Origin: Vulcanococcus sp.
Lineage (GTDB): Bacteria > Cyanobacteriota > Cyanobacteriia > PCC-6307 > Cyanobiaceae
Direction: 5' to 3'
NCBI GenBank assembly: GCA_019264575.1
Contig: JAHUZV010000009.1
Location: 24,298 to 88,297, forward strand
Length of the DNA stretch: 64,000 nucleotides
Part shown: piece after piece, positions 25,314 through 34,122 of the stretch
Position numbering within the stretch: the first letter of the stretch is position 1
Layout: the number at the start of each line of letters is the position of its first letter
Notes under the pieces: generated by a model
Seen by the model: the letters and a program-made list of their open reading frames with translations, nothing else
Told to the model about the DNA's origin: nothing
Database searches by the model: none
Translations under genes and position numbers: made by a program

Positions 25314-26357
25314 TCAGGGGGAGGGTTGTGCGCTGGTGCCCACCCAGAGGCGCACAAAGTGATAGCCCAGCGACAACACCACCGGCCCGAGAAACAGGCC
25401 TGCCACCCCTGCTTTGAGCGTGCCTCCCACCACGCCCACCAGGATCACCAGCATCGGCACCGGTAGCCCACGGGCCATCAGCAGCGGTTTGAGCAGGTGC
25501 TCCAGGAGGGTGGCGGCCAGCAGCCAGAGCGTGAGCAGCAACGCCATCAGCGGTGGCAGATGGCTCCAGGCCATCACCAGGGCTACCGCTACCACTGGCA
25601 GCGGCCCGATCTGCATCAGGCACAGGATCAGCGCCAGCAGGGTGAGCACCCCAGACCAGGGCACATCGGCAGCGATCAGCCCCAAACCGATCAACAGCGA
25701 TTGCAGGAAGGCCACGCCCACCACCCCCCGCGACACGTTGCGCACGGTGGTAGCCGTGATCAGCTGCACCGTGTCGGCATGCTCCGGCGCCAACCGATGC
25801 AGCAGCCGCCGCAGCCGCAGCAGCAATCCATCGGAGTACACCAACATCGCAGCCGCCACCACCAGGCTCACCAGCAGCCGGAGGAAGCCCAGCCCCTTGG
25901 CCAGGGTGGTTTCAAGCACCCGGGTCATCACGGTGGTGAGCGTGTCGGAGTGGCTGCGCAGCAGGCCATGCAGATCGCTGATCAAGCCGTGCCAGAGCGG
26001 CTTGATCGCTGGCCCCAGCACAGGGAGGCCCAGCAGCAGCGGTGGCGGTTGGGGCAGGGCCTGTTTGCCCTGGCGCACCAGCTCCACCAGCTCACTCACG
26101 TTGCTCAGCAGCGCCGCTGCCAGGGCGCCCACCGGGCCGATCAGCACCAGCAGTCCCACCAGCATGATCAGCCCCGCTGACCACCAGCGCCCCAGCCGCA
26201 GGTGGTGCTGCAGCCACAGCTGCAGCGGTTTGAGAATCACGGCCAGCAGTCCGGCCCACAGCACGATCTCGGCGAAGGGCTGCAGGATCAGGGCGCAGGC
26301 CATGCCCAGCCCAACCAGCACCAGCAGCCGGATCAGGGCATCGGGATTGAGCGGCAT
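25314..26357 (-). CDS. AI-2E family transporter (PerM/TqsA-like permease)
   Basis: A 347-residue polytopic membrane protein with about 7-8 hydrophobic segments. The arrangement is that of the UPF0118/AI-2E exporter family: two N-terminal hairpins, a long soluble helical stretch around residues 85-150, then C-terminal TMs with the family-typical GLPVPMLVILVGVVGGTLKAG and LFLGPVVLSLGYHFVRLWVG. The start at 26357 is one base after the grrM stop, so it is very likely co-translated with the maturase gene. The substrate is unknown; family members move AI-2, Na+/H+ or other small molecules. Confidence 0.87.
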   Translation of the reverse strand: MPLNPDALIRLLVLVGLGMACALILQPFAEIVLWAGLLAVILKPLQLWLQHHLRLGRWWSAGLIMLVGLLVLIGPVGALAAALLSNVSELVELVRQGKQALPQPPPLLLGLPVLGPAIKPLWHGLISDLHGLLRSHSDTLTTVMTRVLETTLAKGLGFLRLLVSLVVAAAMLVYSDGLLLRLRRLLHRLAPEHADTVQLITATTVRNVSRGVVGVAFLQSLLIGLGLIAADVPWSGVLTLLALILCLMQIGPLPVVAVALVMAWSHLPPLMALLLTLWLLAATLLEHLLKPLLMARGLPVPMLVILVGVVGGTLKAGVAGLFLGPVVLSLGYHFVRLWVGTSAQPSP

Positions 26358-26358
26358 C

Positions 26359-27552
26359 TCAGTTGGCGGCTGGTGGAGCGGCCTCGAAGCGATCGAGCAG
26401 CACCTGCACCGGGATCTGGGTGCGGAAGCGACAGGCGCTGGTTTCGCTGCAATCGAGGGTGCCGTGCTCCCAGAACTTGTTGCTGCCCATGCCGCCACCG
26501 CAGAGGCCGTAGTAATCACAAGTGCTCTGGCAGCGCGCCATGCCGGAGCTCACATCGCTCCAGAGCTGTTGAAAGCGGGGGCTGCGGGCCGCCTCCAGCA
26601 GGCTGGTGGTGCGGATGTTGCCCAGATTGAAGCTGCCGTAGCGCTCGCTGCTCACCGACAGCAGCTCGGGATCGAAGGTGGAGAAGTTGCCCTGCCAATC
26701 CACGCTGAGGATGGAATAGGGGCGGTTGAGTTCGTTCTGATTGAGGCGGCGGTTGCGCTGGATCAGATCGATGACCTGCTGGAACTCCCGCAGCACCAGC
26801 GGGTGCCCATCAACCTCGCTCAGCTGCCAGAAGCGCGTGAGGAACTGGCGGTAGCGCTCTTCCTGCTCACGCCCCTGCATCGAGGAACTGGTGTGCACTC
26901 CCTCTTGCTCCTCCACGTTGAAGCCCACCGAAGTGATGCCGTTATCGCGGAAGAAGCGATACATCGCCTCCGGTTGCTCCATCGCGGCGGCGGTCACCAC
27001 GGCGATCACATGGCAGGGGATGCCGTTGCGCTTGAGCGCTTCGATCCCTCGCATCGTGAGGTGATGGGAGGGGTTGCCGTTGCGAAAGCGGCGATGGGCG
27101 TCGTGGATGGCGGCCGGGCCATCCACGCTCACGCCCACCACGATGCCGTTGCGCTGGAAGCAGTCGCACCAGGCGTCGTTGATCAGCGTGCCGTTGGTTT
27201 GCACGTGCTGCTCGATCACCACGGCACCGCTGGTGAACTCCTGCACGCAGCGCTCGATGATCACCGTGGCTTCGTCGTAGTAGCTGCAGGGGAGCGTGAG
27301 CGGCTCACCGGCGTGCCACACCAGCGACAGCTGAGGCCCGCAAAAGGGGCTCTCCAGGATCCGCTGCAACAGCAGAGGCAGCAGATCCAGATCGAACACC
27401 CGACGCTTCTGGCGATCCGGCAGGTAGCAGTAATCGCAGTCGAGATTGCAGAGCGAGGTGGATTGCACCACCACTAGCCCGATCGGGCCGAACCGGCTTA
27501 GCTCGAGATCGGCAAGAGCGGCGCCGGCCGGGGAAATCTCGCCGCTGATCAC
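26359..27552 (-). CDS. grrM: GrrM-type radical SAM/SPASM cyclophane-forming peptide maturase
   Basis: A 397-residue radical SAM enzyme predicted to crosslink aromatic side chains in the adjacent glycine-rich precursor. Residues 28-45 read VVQSTSLCNLDCDYCYLP, giving the CxxxCxxC cluster (Cys35, 39, 42). SLVWHAGEPL and HVQTNGTLIN are the GGE-like and strand motifs, and VGVSVDGPAAIHD is typical of the family. The C-terminal SPASM region has Cys in ARCQSTCDYYGLCGGGMG and DCSETSACRF for auxiliary clusters. The GTG start (27552) overlaps the grrA stop (GTGA), indicating translational coupling. Identification rests on family knowledge of GRRM (glycine-rich repeat modification) plus the exact gene neighbourhood. 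Confidence 0.92.
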   Translation of the reverse strand: MISGEISPAGAALADLELSRFGPIGLVVVQSTSLCNLDCDYCYLPDRQKRRVFDLDLLPLLLQRILESPFCGPQLSLVWHAGEPLTLPCSYYDEATVIIERCVQEFTSGAVVIEQHVQTNGTLINDAWCDCFQRNGIVVGVSVDGPAAIHDAHRRFRNGNPSHHLTMRGIEALKRNGIPCHVIAVVTAAAMEQPEAMYRFFRDNGITSVGFNVEEQEGVHTSSSMQGREQEERYRQFLTRFWQLSEVDGHPLVLREFQQVIDLIQRNRRLNQNELNRPYSILSVDWQGNFSTFDPELLSVSSERYGSFNLGNIRTTSLLEAARSPRFQQLWSDVSSGMARCQSTCDYYGLCGGGMGSNKFWEHGTLDCSETSACRFRTQIPVQVLLDRFEAAPPAAN

Positions 27553-27920
27553 CAGTTGATGAAGCTGCCGGGCAGCACGTTGCCCCAGCCGCCGTTACCC
27601 CAACCGCCATTGGGCCAGCCCAGGTTCACGTTCACGCCGCCGCCGTAATAGCGGCCGCCGTTCCCCCAGCCACCGCCGTTGCGCCAACCGCCGCCATTGC
27701 CCCAGGCGCGGCCACCACCATTGCCCCAGTAGCGAGCCAGCAGCTCGCCGTTGCCAGCGCTCAGTTGAGGTTGCCAGGCGCCATCGCGCAGGGCCTGGAT
27801 GCGGCTTTCGAGTGGATTGCTCAGATCAGGCGCCTGATACACAGCTGCCTGAGCCGTTTCAGTGAACACGGCAGCAGCGGCGGTGAGGGTGAGTAGCTGC
27901 AGAAGGGAACGGGGTGCCAT
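27549..27920 (-). CDS. grrA: GrrA-type glycine-rich RiPP precursor
   Basis: A 123-residue secreted precursor peptide. A signal peptide spans residues 1-25 (LLQLLTLTAAAAVFTETAQA). A short leader (26-62, containing NPLESRIQALRDG) is followed by a Gly/Asn/Trp-rich core from about residue 63 to the end. The core holds eight aromatic-x-Asn triads: WGN at 65, 73, 85, 107 and 112, WRN at 79, WPN at 102 and FIN at 120, separated by GG or GGG. Such triads are the sites at which GrrM/OscB-type maturases form three-residue cyclophanes. There are no cysteines, so the architecture is not disulfide-based. The gene lies 39 bp after grrP and overlaps grrM. Confidence 0.93.
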   Translation of the reverse strand: MAPRSLLQLLTLTAAAAVFTETAQAAVYQAPDLSNPLESRIQALRDGAWQPQLSAGNGELLARYWGNGGGRAWGNGGGWRNGGGWGNGGRYYGGGVNVNLGWPNGGWGNGGWGNVLPGSFINW

Positions 27921-27959
27921 GGCAGTGGTGGGTGCGGTGAATTCAGACGTGCTGGAGGC

Positions 27960-28841
27960 TCAGGACAGGTTCAGCAGCGCGGCGGTGAGCAGCACGTTGG
28001 TGAAGTAGGCCTTGATCAGGTCTTGACTGAGATTCACGCTGCTGCCAGGGCCCACCCACTGGTTGATGCGCTGCAGCGCTGAGGGATCGTCGTTGATGTA
28101 GGCCTGCATCAACTTGGCGATCGCCAGGTTGCTGAGGTTGAGCAAACCGGAGTTGTTCTCGGGCACCACGCAGCCCACGGCCGAGCGGTTGTAGGGCACC
28201 GAGGGAGCCACGTTGCCGGAGGGATCCACCGCGGCGCGGTTGGCGAGCAGCCAGAGGCTGTCGCCCGCGAGGAACTGAATCTCACCGTTCTTCAGGGCTT
28301 CAAGCGCTGCGGCGGGGTTTTCAAACAGCGCCAGCTCGCCGCCGGTGACGGTCTTCTCGATCGCGTGGGCCGAGAGGCTGTTCTTCACCGCGCCGATGGT
28401 TTTGCCCTTCAGAGCAGCGGGGGTGCCGTCGTTGCCGGCCGGGGTGATCAGGCGGGTGCCGCTGAGGGCGAAGGGCAGGGAGTAGTCGACAAACATCGAG
28501 CGGCCCCAGCTGAAGCCCGCGCCGCAAGAGAGGTCGACAGCGCCGCTGGCGATGGCGGCAAGGCCTTCATTGATCGAATTCACCGGTTGCGGCACCAGCT
28601 GCACGGGCTTGCCGGTGTACTCGCTCACTTCTTTCTGGATCTCCTTGGCAAACTCCATGCCAAGGCCCATGTAGCCATTGCCCTGTTGGGTGGAGTAAGG
28701 GAGGTCGCCGTTGAGCACGACGGTGTTCAGCCTGCCGGTGCGGCTCACCCGCTCGAGCACGGTTTCGGCTTGGACCGGTTGCAGAACCCCCAGGGTGAGG
28801 CTGAGCAGAGCTCCGGTGAGTGCGGTCAGTCGAACAGCCAT
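27960..28841 (-). CDS. grrP: GrrP-type orphan periplasmic solute-binding-like protein
   Basis: A 293-residue family 3 solute-binding fold with no ABC permease or ATPase nearby. A signal peptide spans about residues 1-25 (MAVRLTALTGALLSLTLGVL to QAE). The SBP_bac_3 pattern is seen in SRTGRLNTVVLNGDLPYS, GMEFAKEIQKEVSEYTGKPV, LVPQPVNSINEGLAAIASGA and VDLSCGAGFSWGRSMFVDYS. Orphan proteins of this type are a fixed part of GRRM loci. It may bind the mature crosslinked peptide or a ligand related to its function; that is inference. The ATG at 28841 starts the signal peptide; the 86-bp gap to divergent cobL should hold the operon promoter. Confidence 0.9.
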   Translation of the reverse strand: MAVRLTALTGALLSLTLGVLQPVQAETVLERVSRTGRLNTVVLNGDLPYSTQQGNGYMGLGMEFAKEIQKEVSEYTGKPVQLVPQPVNSINEGLAAIASGAVDLSCGAGFSWGRSMFVDYSLPFALSGTRLITPAGNDGTPAALKGKTIGAVKNSLSAHAIEKTVTGGELALFENPAAALEALKNGEIQFLAGDSLWLLANRAAVDPSGNVAPSVPYNRSAVGCVVPENNSGLLNLSNLAIAKLMQAYINDDPSALQRINQWVGPGSSVNLSQDLIKAYFTNVLLTAALLNLS

Positions 28842-28927
28842 CGCGTGGGGCGCAGACTCAGACAGTTGGCCGGAGAGTAAGGCAGTTTCCGCTCCTCTGC
28901 AGAACGCCTGGCACTCACAATGGCGAG

Positions 28928-30172
28928 ATGATTGAGGTGATCGGCACCGACGCCGGCGCACCGGCCAGCCTGCCGCCGGCTCATCAAGAGCTGCTGCGCC
29001 AGGCCGCCCTGGTGGCAGCACCCCGCCGTCTGCACGCCGCCCTGCAGAGCTGGGCTGGCGATGGTGGGCCTGTGCTGATTGCCAGCGATCAGCCGGAGCC
29101 ACTGCTCGAGCAGTTGCGGGGCCTCGATGCCGGACAACCGGCGGTGGTGCTGGCCAGTGGCGATCCGCTCTGGTTTGGGATTGGGCGGCTGCTGCTGGAG
29201 GGGCTTCCGGCGGATCAGCTGCGTTTTCATCCGGCCCCCAGCTCACTCCAGCTGGCCTTCGCGCGCATCGGTCGGCCCTGGCAGGACGCCAGCTGGCTCA
29301 GCCTGCACGGCCGCGATCCAGAACCGCTCGCGGCGCGGCTGCAGCAGCGGCAAGGCGCCTTGGCGGTGCTCACCGATCCCAGCCGCGGTGGGGCTGAAAC
29401 GGTGCGCCGGTGCCTGCGGGCCGCGGGGCTCGAGCAGGCCTATTGCTTCTGGCTGTGTGAGCGCCTCGGCCACAGCGCCGAGCGCGTGCAGCGCCTGGCG
29501 CCCGAAGATCCCCTTCCCGCCGATCTCGATCCGCTGCACCTGGTGGTGCTGGTGGCCGAGCCGCCGGCGCTCCCGGAACGCCTGCCCCTGTTTGGTCTGC
29601 CAGATGGGGTGTTTCTGCAGCACCCGGATCGCCCGGGGCTGATGACCAAGCGCGAAGTGCGCATTCAGCTGCTGGCCGATCTCGATCTGCCCCAGGAGGG
29701 TGTGCTCTGGGATATCGGTGCCGGCGTGGGTTCGGTGGGGCTGGAGGCATTGCGGCTGCGGCCGGCCCTGCAGCTCTGGGCCTTGGAGCAGCGCGGCGGC
29801 TCGGCGGCCTTGATCGAGGCCAACGCGGAGCGGCTGGGCGTGAAGCCCGCGCGGGTGCTGGAGGGCCGCGCTCCCGAAGCCCTGGCTGAGCTGCCCGATC
29901 CTGATCGTGTGCTCATCGGCGGCGGCGGCCGCGATCGCTGTGCCTTGTTAGATGCCGTGCTTGAGCGGCTGCGTCCAGGCGGTGTGGTGGTGATTCCGCT
30001 CGCCACCGTGGAAGCGCTCGCCGAGCTGCGGCCGCCGCTGGAGCAGGCCGGCTTCGCCGTGGCCGTGGCTCAGCATCAGGCCTGGCGCGGGGCACCCCTG
30101 GCGGATGGCACGCGCTTGGCGCCGCTCAATCCCGTGCTGGTGCTGCGGGGCGAGCGGCCGGCTGCGGGTTGA
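28928..30172 (+). CDS. cobL: Precorrin-6Y C5,15-methyltransferase (decarboxylating), CbiE-CbiT fusion
   Basis: Methylates C5 and C15 and decarboxylates the corrin ring side chain in cobamide synthesis. The 414-residue fusion has an N-terminal CbiE-like tetrapyrrole methylase domain (about 1-205: MIEVIGTDAGAP, AVVLASGDPLWFGIGRLLL, LAFARIGRPW). The C-terminal CbiT class I methyltransferase domain (about 220-414) has GLMTKREVRIQLLADL, the SAM motif LWDIGAGVGSVGLEAL and DRVLIGGGG. The ATG at 28928 is the first in frame after a shadow stretch. The last 47 bp overlap the converging DUF192 gene. cobQ of the same pathway is at 58020. Confidence 0.94.
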   Translation: MIEVIGTDAGAPASLPPAHQELLRQAALVAAPRRLHAALQSWAGDGGPVLIASDQPEPLLEQLRGLDAGQPAVVLASGDPLWFGIGRLLLEGLPADQLRFHPAPSSLQLAFARIGRPWQDASWLSLHGRDPEPLAARLQQRQGALAVLTDPSRGGAETVRRCLRAAGLEQAYCFWLCERLGHSAERVQRLAPEDPLPADLDPLHLVVLVAEPPALPERLPLFGLPDGVFLQHPDRPGLMTKREVRIQLLADLDLPQEGVLWDIGAGVGSVGLEALRLRPALQLWALEQRGGSAALIEANAERLGVKPARVLEGRAPEALAELPDPDRVLIGGGGRDRCALLDAVLERLRPGGVVVIPLATVEALAELRPPLEQAGFAVAVAQHQAWRGAPLADGTRLAPLNPVLVLRGERPAAG

Positions 30173-30602
30173 AGGGGCGTATCACCGCTGCACTGCCCAC
30201 CTGCAGGTCCAGGCGGCTGGCTTCGCCGGCGGCCAGTTCCACCACGCCATCCGCTGGCTCGTCGGGCCCGTAGCTGCGGCAGGGCAGACGCGGACAGGGA
30301 GTGGTGTTGGCTTCGATCGCGATCACCCGCTTGTCGCGGATGAACAGCATGTCGAGTGGGGAGGGGGTGCGGTGCATCCAGAACTTGAGCACCTGGGGCT
30401 GGTCATAGGGGAACCACATGCCCCGCAACGGCGCCAGGGGCGGGCGGCCCATCAATCCCCAGCTCTGCTGCTGCGGGGTGCGCGCCACCTCCAGCTCAAT
30501 GCAGGGGCCGCTGCTCACCACCGGGCGCAGGGTGGTGGCCTTCAGGCACCACTGCGCTTCGATCGGCAGCTGTTGCGGCGGCGGGGGCGGAGGCGTGTTC
30601 AT
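30126..30602 (-). CDS. DUF192 family protein
   Basis: A 158-residue DUF192 protein. The family core is clear: LEVARTPQQQSWGLMGRPPL, GMWFPYDQP, FWMHRTPSPLDMLFI, VIAIEANTTPC and YGPDEPADGVVELAAGEASR. The N-terminus starts with a run of six prolines, and no signal peptide or lipobox is present, unlike many exported DUF192 proteins. Function is unknown. The 3' end overlaps cobL on the other strand, and it follows the response-regulator gene by 15 bp in the same direction. Confidence 0.88.
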   Translation of the reverse strand: MNTPPPPPPQQLPIEAQWCLKATTLRPVVSSGPCIELEVARTPQQQSWGLMGRPPLAPLRGMWFPYDQPQVLKFWMHRTPSPLDMLFIRDKRVIAIEANTTPCPRLPCRSYGPDEPADGVVELAAGEASRLDLQVGSAAVIRPFNPQPAARPAAPARD

Positions 30603-30617
30603 CGGCGGGGCGGGTGG

Positions 30618-31271
30618 TTAGCGAGGCGGCGGGCCATCGCTGAGGCAATACCCCTGCCCCCGCACGGTGTGAATCAGCCGCTTTTCACCCTGCTCCTCGA
30701 GCTTTTGGCGCAAGTAGCGCACGTATACCTCGATCACATTGCTGGCGGCGCCGCGCTGGTCGTGCCACACCTGGCGCAGGATCTGATCGCGGCTGAGCAC
30801 CTGGCCGCTGTGCTCCATCAGCAGTAGCAGTAAGGAGTATTCCCGCGCTGTGAGCGGCACCATCCGTTGGCCGCGGCGCACCTCATGGCGGCTGGGAATC
30901 AGGCTCAGATCGCCCAGGCTGAGGCGATCTTCCGGCGGGCGCCCCTTTTCAAGCAGCTTGCGGTGCAAGCGCAGACGCATCAATAGATCGCTAGCTCCGG
31001 CTGACGACAACCAGAAATCGGTGGCCCCGGAGCGCAGTAGGCGTGAGCGGGCCGCCACGCTGTCGGTGCCGATGTCGAGCAGCACTGGCATGGCTCCGAT
31101 CCGCTGCAGCAGCTGCGGCAACTGATTAGCGAGCTCGGCGCCAAGCACCGCCAGATCGCAGCGGGCTGCGATCCCCGCCTCACCGATGTGGCAGGTGTAG
31201 CCGGAGGCTTCCAGCCGCGGTGCCAGGGCCTCGGCTTCCTGGCCGAGCAGCAGCAGGCTTCCGCCGCTCAT
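30618..31271 (-). CDS. OmpR-family response regulator with a degenerate receiver domain
   Basis: A 217-residue two-domain regulator. The C-terminal winged helix (about 115-215) is intact: [63 protein letters not shown]. The N-terminal domain has the size and spacing of a receiver but lacks its chemistry. The beta1 acidic pair is absent (LLLLGQEAE), the phosphoacceptor Asp is replaced by Gly (DLAVLGAEL, Gly44), and the conserved Lys near the end is Ser (DFWLSSAG). It therefore cannot be phosphorylated in the standard way. The start at 31271 overlaps the nadK stop (ATGA), tying its translation to NAD kinase. Confidence 0.88.
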   Translation of the reverse strand: MSGGSLLLLGQEAEALAPRLEASGYTCHIGEAGIAARCDLAVLGAELANQLPQLLQRIGAMPVLLDIGTDSVAARSRLLRSGATDFWLSSAGASDLLMRLRLHRKLLEKGRPPEDRLSLGDLSLIPSRHEVRRGQRMVPLTAREYSLLLLLMEHSGQVLSRDQILRQVWHDQRGAASNVIEVYVRYLRQKLEEQGEKRLIHTVRGQGYCLSDGPPPR

Positions 31272-32179
31272 GAAGGGGCGCCGGGTTTGGCTACGTGCGG
31301 CAGGCCCCAACCCAGCTTGTTGCGCAGCACCTGGAAGAACTCGTGATCGGCCAAACGCACGAAGCGCACGGGGTGTTCGCTGCGGCGGATCAGCACCCGA
31401 TCCTCCGGCCACACGTAGCAACCGGCGCTGCCATCCACCACCATCATCAGCCGCTCCGGCGTGGCGGGAAACACCGTGACCGGTTCCTGATCGCTGAACA
31501 CCAGCGCCCGTGACGCCAGCGAGTGGGGCGCGATTGGCGTGAGCTGCAGCACCGGGCAATCGGGGGTGATCACGGGGCCGCCGGCACTCAGGGCATAGGC
31601 GGTGGAGCCGGTGGGCGTGGAGAGGATCACGCCATCGGCGGCGATATCCACCGGGGCATGGCGGCCCACGGCGATCTCGAAGTGGCACATCGAGGTGAGC
31701 GGCTCGCGGTGCAAAGCCATCTCGTTGAGGCAGAGCACCTCCCAACGGCGCTGCTCACCTCGCATCACGCTCACCACCAGGGTGGTGCGCTCCTCCACGG
31801 TCCACTTGCCGGCGATCACCTGCTCGAGGGCCTGCTCGAGTTCTGGGAGATAGGTTTCCGCCAGAAAGCCCAGATGGCCGGTGTTGATCGTGAGGATCGG
31901 CACATCGATCGGTGCCGTCATCCGCGCGGCGGAGAGCACCGTTCCGTCGCCCCCCAGCACCATGGCCATCGCCATGGACGCTTCAAAGTTGGCCGGCACG
32001 CAGGCGGCATGCCCCTTGGCACGCAGGTGCTGATCCGGGTTGGCAAAGCCCACCATCCCCGCGGAGCTGCTAGCCCTCAGCACCTCATACCCCGCGCCGC
32101 GCAGGCGCGTTTCGATGGCGTCGGCGGTGGCGAGAGCCAGGTCCTTGCCGTCGTTAACGATGAGGCCGACGCAGGGCAC
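31268..32179 (-). CDS. nadK: NAD kinase
   Basis: Phosphorylates NAD+ to NADP+. The 303-residue protein shows [16 protein letters not shown], the [11 protein letters not shown] motif, [20 protein letters not shown] and the catalytic-site stretch [21 protein letters not shown] ~35-residue insertion-like segment ([20 protein letters not shown]) before GGDGT is typical of one of the two cyanobacterial NAD kinases. The start is a GTG at 32179. It is coupled by a 4-bp overlap to the receiver-dead response regulator downstream and follows pheS by 78 bp. Confidence 0.95.
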   Translation of the reverse strand: MPCVGLIVNDGKDLALATADAIETRLRGAGYEVLRASSSAGMVGFANPDQHLRAKGHAACVPANFEASMAMAMVLGGDGTVLSAARMTAPIDVPILTINTGHLGFLAETYLPELEQALEQVIAGKWTVEERTTLVVSVMRGEQRRWEVLCLNEMALHREPLTSMCHFEIAVGRHAPVDIAADGVILSTPTGSTAYALSAGGPVITPDCPVLQLTPIAPHSLASRALVFSDQEPVTVFPATPERLMMVVDGSAGCYVWPEDRVLIRRSEHPVRFVRLADHEFFQVLRNKLGWGLPHVAKPGAPS

Positions 32180-32257
32180 TGACAGGGAACGAGGGCTGAC
32201 GATCAGCTGATTTTATGGGTGCCCTTCATATCCGCTGATCGCAAGCGGAGCTCCGCT

Positions 32258-33265
32258 TCAGAACTGCTCCAGGAAGCGCAGGTCGGAGGTGAACAGGCGG
32301 CGGATGTCGTCGATGCCGTGGCGCACCATGCAGAAGCGCTCCACACCCAGGCCGGCAGCGAAGCCGCTGTAGCGCTCAGGATCAATGCCCAGGCCTTCGA
32401 GCACCGCCGGATCAACCATCCCGCAGCCCATCACCTCCAGCCAGCGGCCGCGCCACTGCACATCCACCTCGGCGGAAGGCTCGGTGAAGGGGAAGTAGCT
32501 GGCGCGGAAGCGCACCGGCAGATCGCCGAAGAAGCGCTGCAGGAAGGTGGTCACGGTGCCGCGCAGGTGGCTGAAATCGAGGCCTTCATCGATGGCGAGC
32601 ACCTCCACCTGGTGGAACACCGGTGAGTGGGTGGCATCCACCGCATCGCGGCGATACACCCGACCGGGCGCCACGATCCGCACCGGCGGCGGGTTCTTCT
32701 CCAGGTGGCGGATCTGCACCGGTGAGGTGTGGGTGCGCAGCAGCTCGTGCTCGCTCAAATAGAAGGTGTCCTGCATGTCGCGCGCCGGGTGGTGCGGCGG
32801 GATGTTCAGGGCAGTGAAGTTGTAGTGGTCGGTTTCGATCTCCGGGCCTTCCTCCACGCGGTAACCGAGGCCAGAAAAGATGTCCACGATCTCTTCGATC
32901 GTGCTGATCAGGGGATGGCGGTGGCCGGCCGGGGTGTAGGTGGCCGGCATGGTCACATCGAGGGTTTCGCTGGCGATGCGCTCAGCCATCGCCGCCGCTT
33001 TCACAGCGCTGAGGCGCTCACCCAGCAGCCCCTGTACCTGCTCCTTAAGCACGTTGGCCCGCTGGCCCACCAGCGGGCGCTCATCGCCAGGCAATTTGCC
33101 CATGGCGCCGAGCACGGCCGAGAGCTTGCCCTTCTTGCCCAGCAGCCCCACGCGCAGGTCTTCGAGCTCGCTGGCGGAGCCGGCGGCGCCGATGGCCTTG
33201 GCGGCTTCAGCCTCCAGCTGATCGAGCTGGTCGGTGAGCTGCTGCAGGCTGATGGTGGCGCTCAC
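32258..33265 (-). CDS. pheS: Phenylalanyl-tRNA synthetase alpha subunit
   Basis: Catalytic subunit of the (alpha-beta)2 Phe-tRNA synthetase. At 335 residues it has normal length. An N-terminal coiled coil (about 1-85) with [19 protein letters not shown] precedes the class II core. Motifs are: [39 protein letters not shown] (motif 2 region), [31 protein letters not shown] and the C-terminal motif 3 [20 protein letters not shown]. The start is a GTG at 33265, divergent from surE with a 68-bp gap. The beta-subunit gene is not in the window. Confidence 0.97.
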   Translation of the reverse strand: MSATISLQQLTDQLDQLEAEAAKAIGAAGSASELEDLRVGLLGKKGKLSAVLGAMGKLPGDERPLVGQRANVLKEQVQGLLGERLSAVKAAAMAERIASETLDVTMPATYTPAGHRHPLISTIEEIVDIFSGLGYRVEEGPEIETDHYNFTALNIPPHHPARDMQDTFYLSEHELLRTHTSPVQIRHLEKNPPPVRIVAPGRVYRRDAVDATHSPVFHQVEVLAIDEGLDFSHLRGTVTTFLQRFFGDLPVRFRASYFPFTEPSAEVDVQWRGRWLEVMGCGMVDPAVLEGLGIDPERYSGFAAGLGVERFCMVRHGIDDIRRLFTSDLRFLEQF

Positions 33266-33333
33266 GGCTGTGTTCCGGTAGCTCGTGACTTTAAGAAGAC
33301 GGCCTCTAGCCTCCAGGCAGTCACCCCAACCCC

Positions 33334-34122
33334 TTGCGGATCCTGATCAGCAACGACGACGGCGTGTTCGCCGCCGGCATCCGCACCCTGGCCGCTGAAG
33401 CTGCAGCCCGCGGCCATCAGGTGACGGTGGTGTGCCCTGATCAGGAGCGCTCCGCCACCGGCCACGGCCTCACCCTGCAAACACCTTTGCGGGCCGAGCG
33501 GGCCGATGAACTGTTCGCCCCCGGCATCACGGCTTGGGCCTGCAGCGGCACCCCCAGCGATTGCGTGAAGCTGGCGCTGTTCGCCCTGCTGGAGGAATGG
33601 CCCGATCTGGTGCTCTCCGGCATCAACCACGGCCCCAACCTCGGCACCGACACGCTGTATTCCGGCACGGTGAGTGCCGCCATGGAAGGCACGATTGAGG
33701 GGCTGCCAGCCCTGGCGGTGAGCAGCGCTGATTTCAAGTGGCGCAGCTTTGAACCCGCTGCCGCCATCGCCCTCGATGTGGCTGAAGCCGTGATGCAGCA
33801 GGGCTGGCCCGCCTCCACCCTTCTCAACCTGAACGTGCCGCCCTTAGCGGCGGAAGCGATCGGCCCCTTGCGCTGGTGCCGCAAGGCCGTGCGCCGTTAC
33901 ACCGATCAGTTCGACAAGCGCGTGGATCCCCGCGGCCGCACCTATTACTGGCTCGCCGGTGAGGTAGCCAATGACTTGGAGGCTGAGGTGGCCGGCCCAG
34001 CCGACTGGCCGATTGATGTGGCCCATGTGGCCGCTGGCGGTGTGTCGCTCACGCCGCTGCAGCCCGAGCTGTTCTGGCGAGGGGAGGCCGCGGCGCTGCC
34101 TCAGCTGCCGCTGGGCCGGTAA
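33334..34122 (+). CDS. surE: 5'/3'-nucleotidase SurE
   Basis: A metal-dependent nucleoside monophosphatase linked to stationary-phase survival. The 262-residue protein begins [16 protein letters not shown] with the conserved Asp-Asp metal site. SerGly and Asn metal residues are seen in [16 protein letters not shown] and [25 protein letters not shown]. The start is a TTG at 33334, the only codon consistent with the family's N-terminal beta strand. The 3' end overlaps the converging DUF3611 gene by 22 bp. Confidence 0.95.
   Translation: MRILISNDDGVFAAGIRTLAAEAAARGHQVTVVCPDQERSATGHGLTLQTPLRAERADELFAPGITAWACSGTPSDCVKLALFALLEEWPDLVLSGINHGPNLGTDTLYSGTVSAAMEGTIEGLPALAVSSADFKWRSFEPAAAIALDVAEAVMQQGWPASTLLNLNVPPLAAEAIGPLRWCRKAVRRYTDQFDKRVDPRGRTYYWLAGEVANDLEAEVAGPADWPIDVAHVAAGGVSLTPLQPELFWRGEAAALPQLPLGR

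Noticed and set aside
25414-27477. 687-residue open frame opposite the AI-2E-family permease and grrM genes
   Set aside because: Spans two well-supported genes and switches composition at their boundary, as expected for a shadow.
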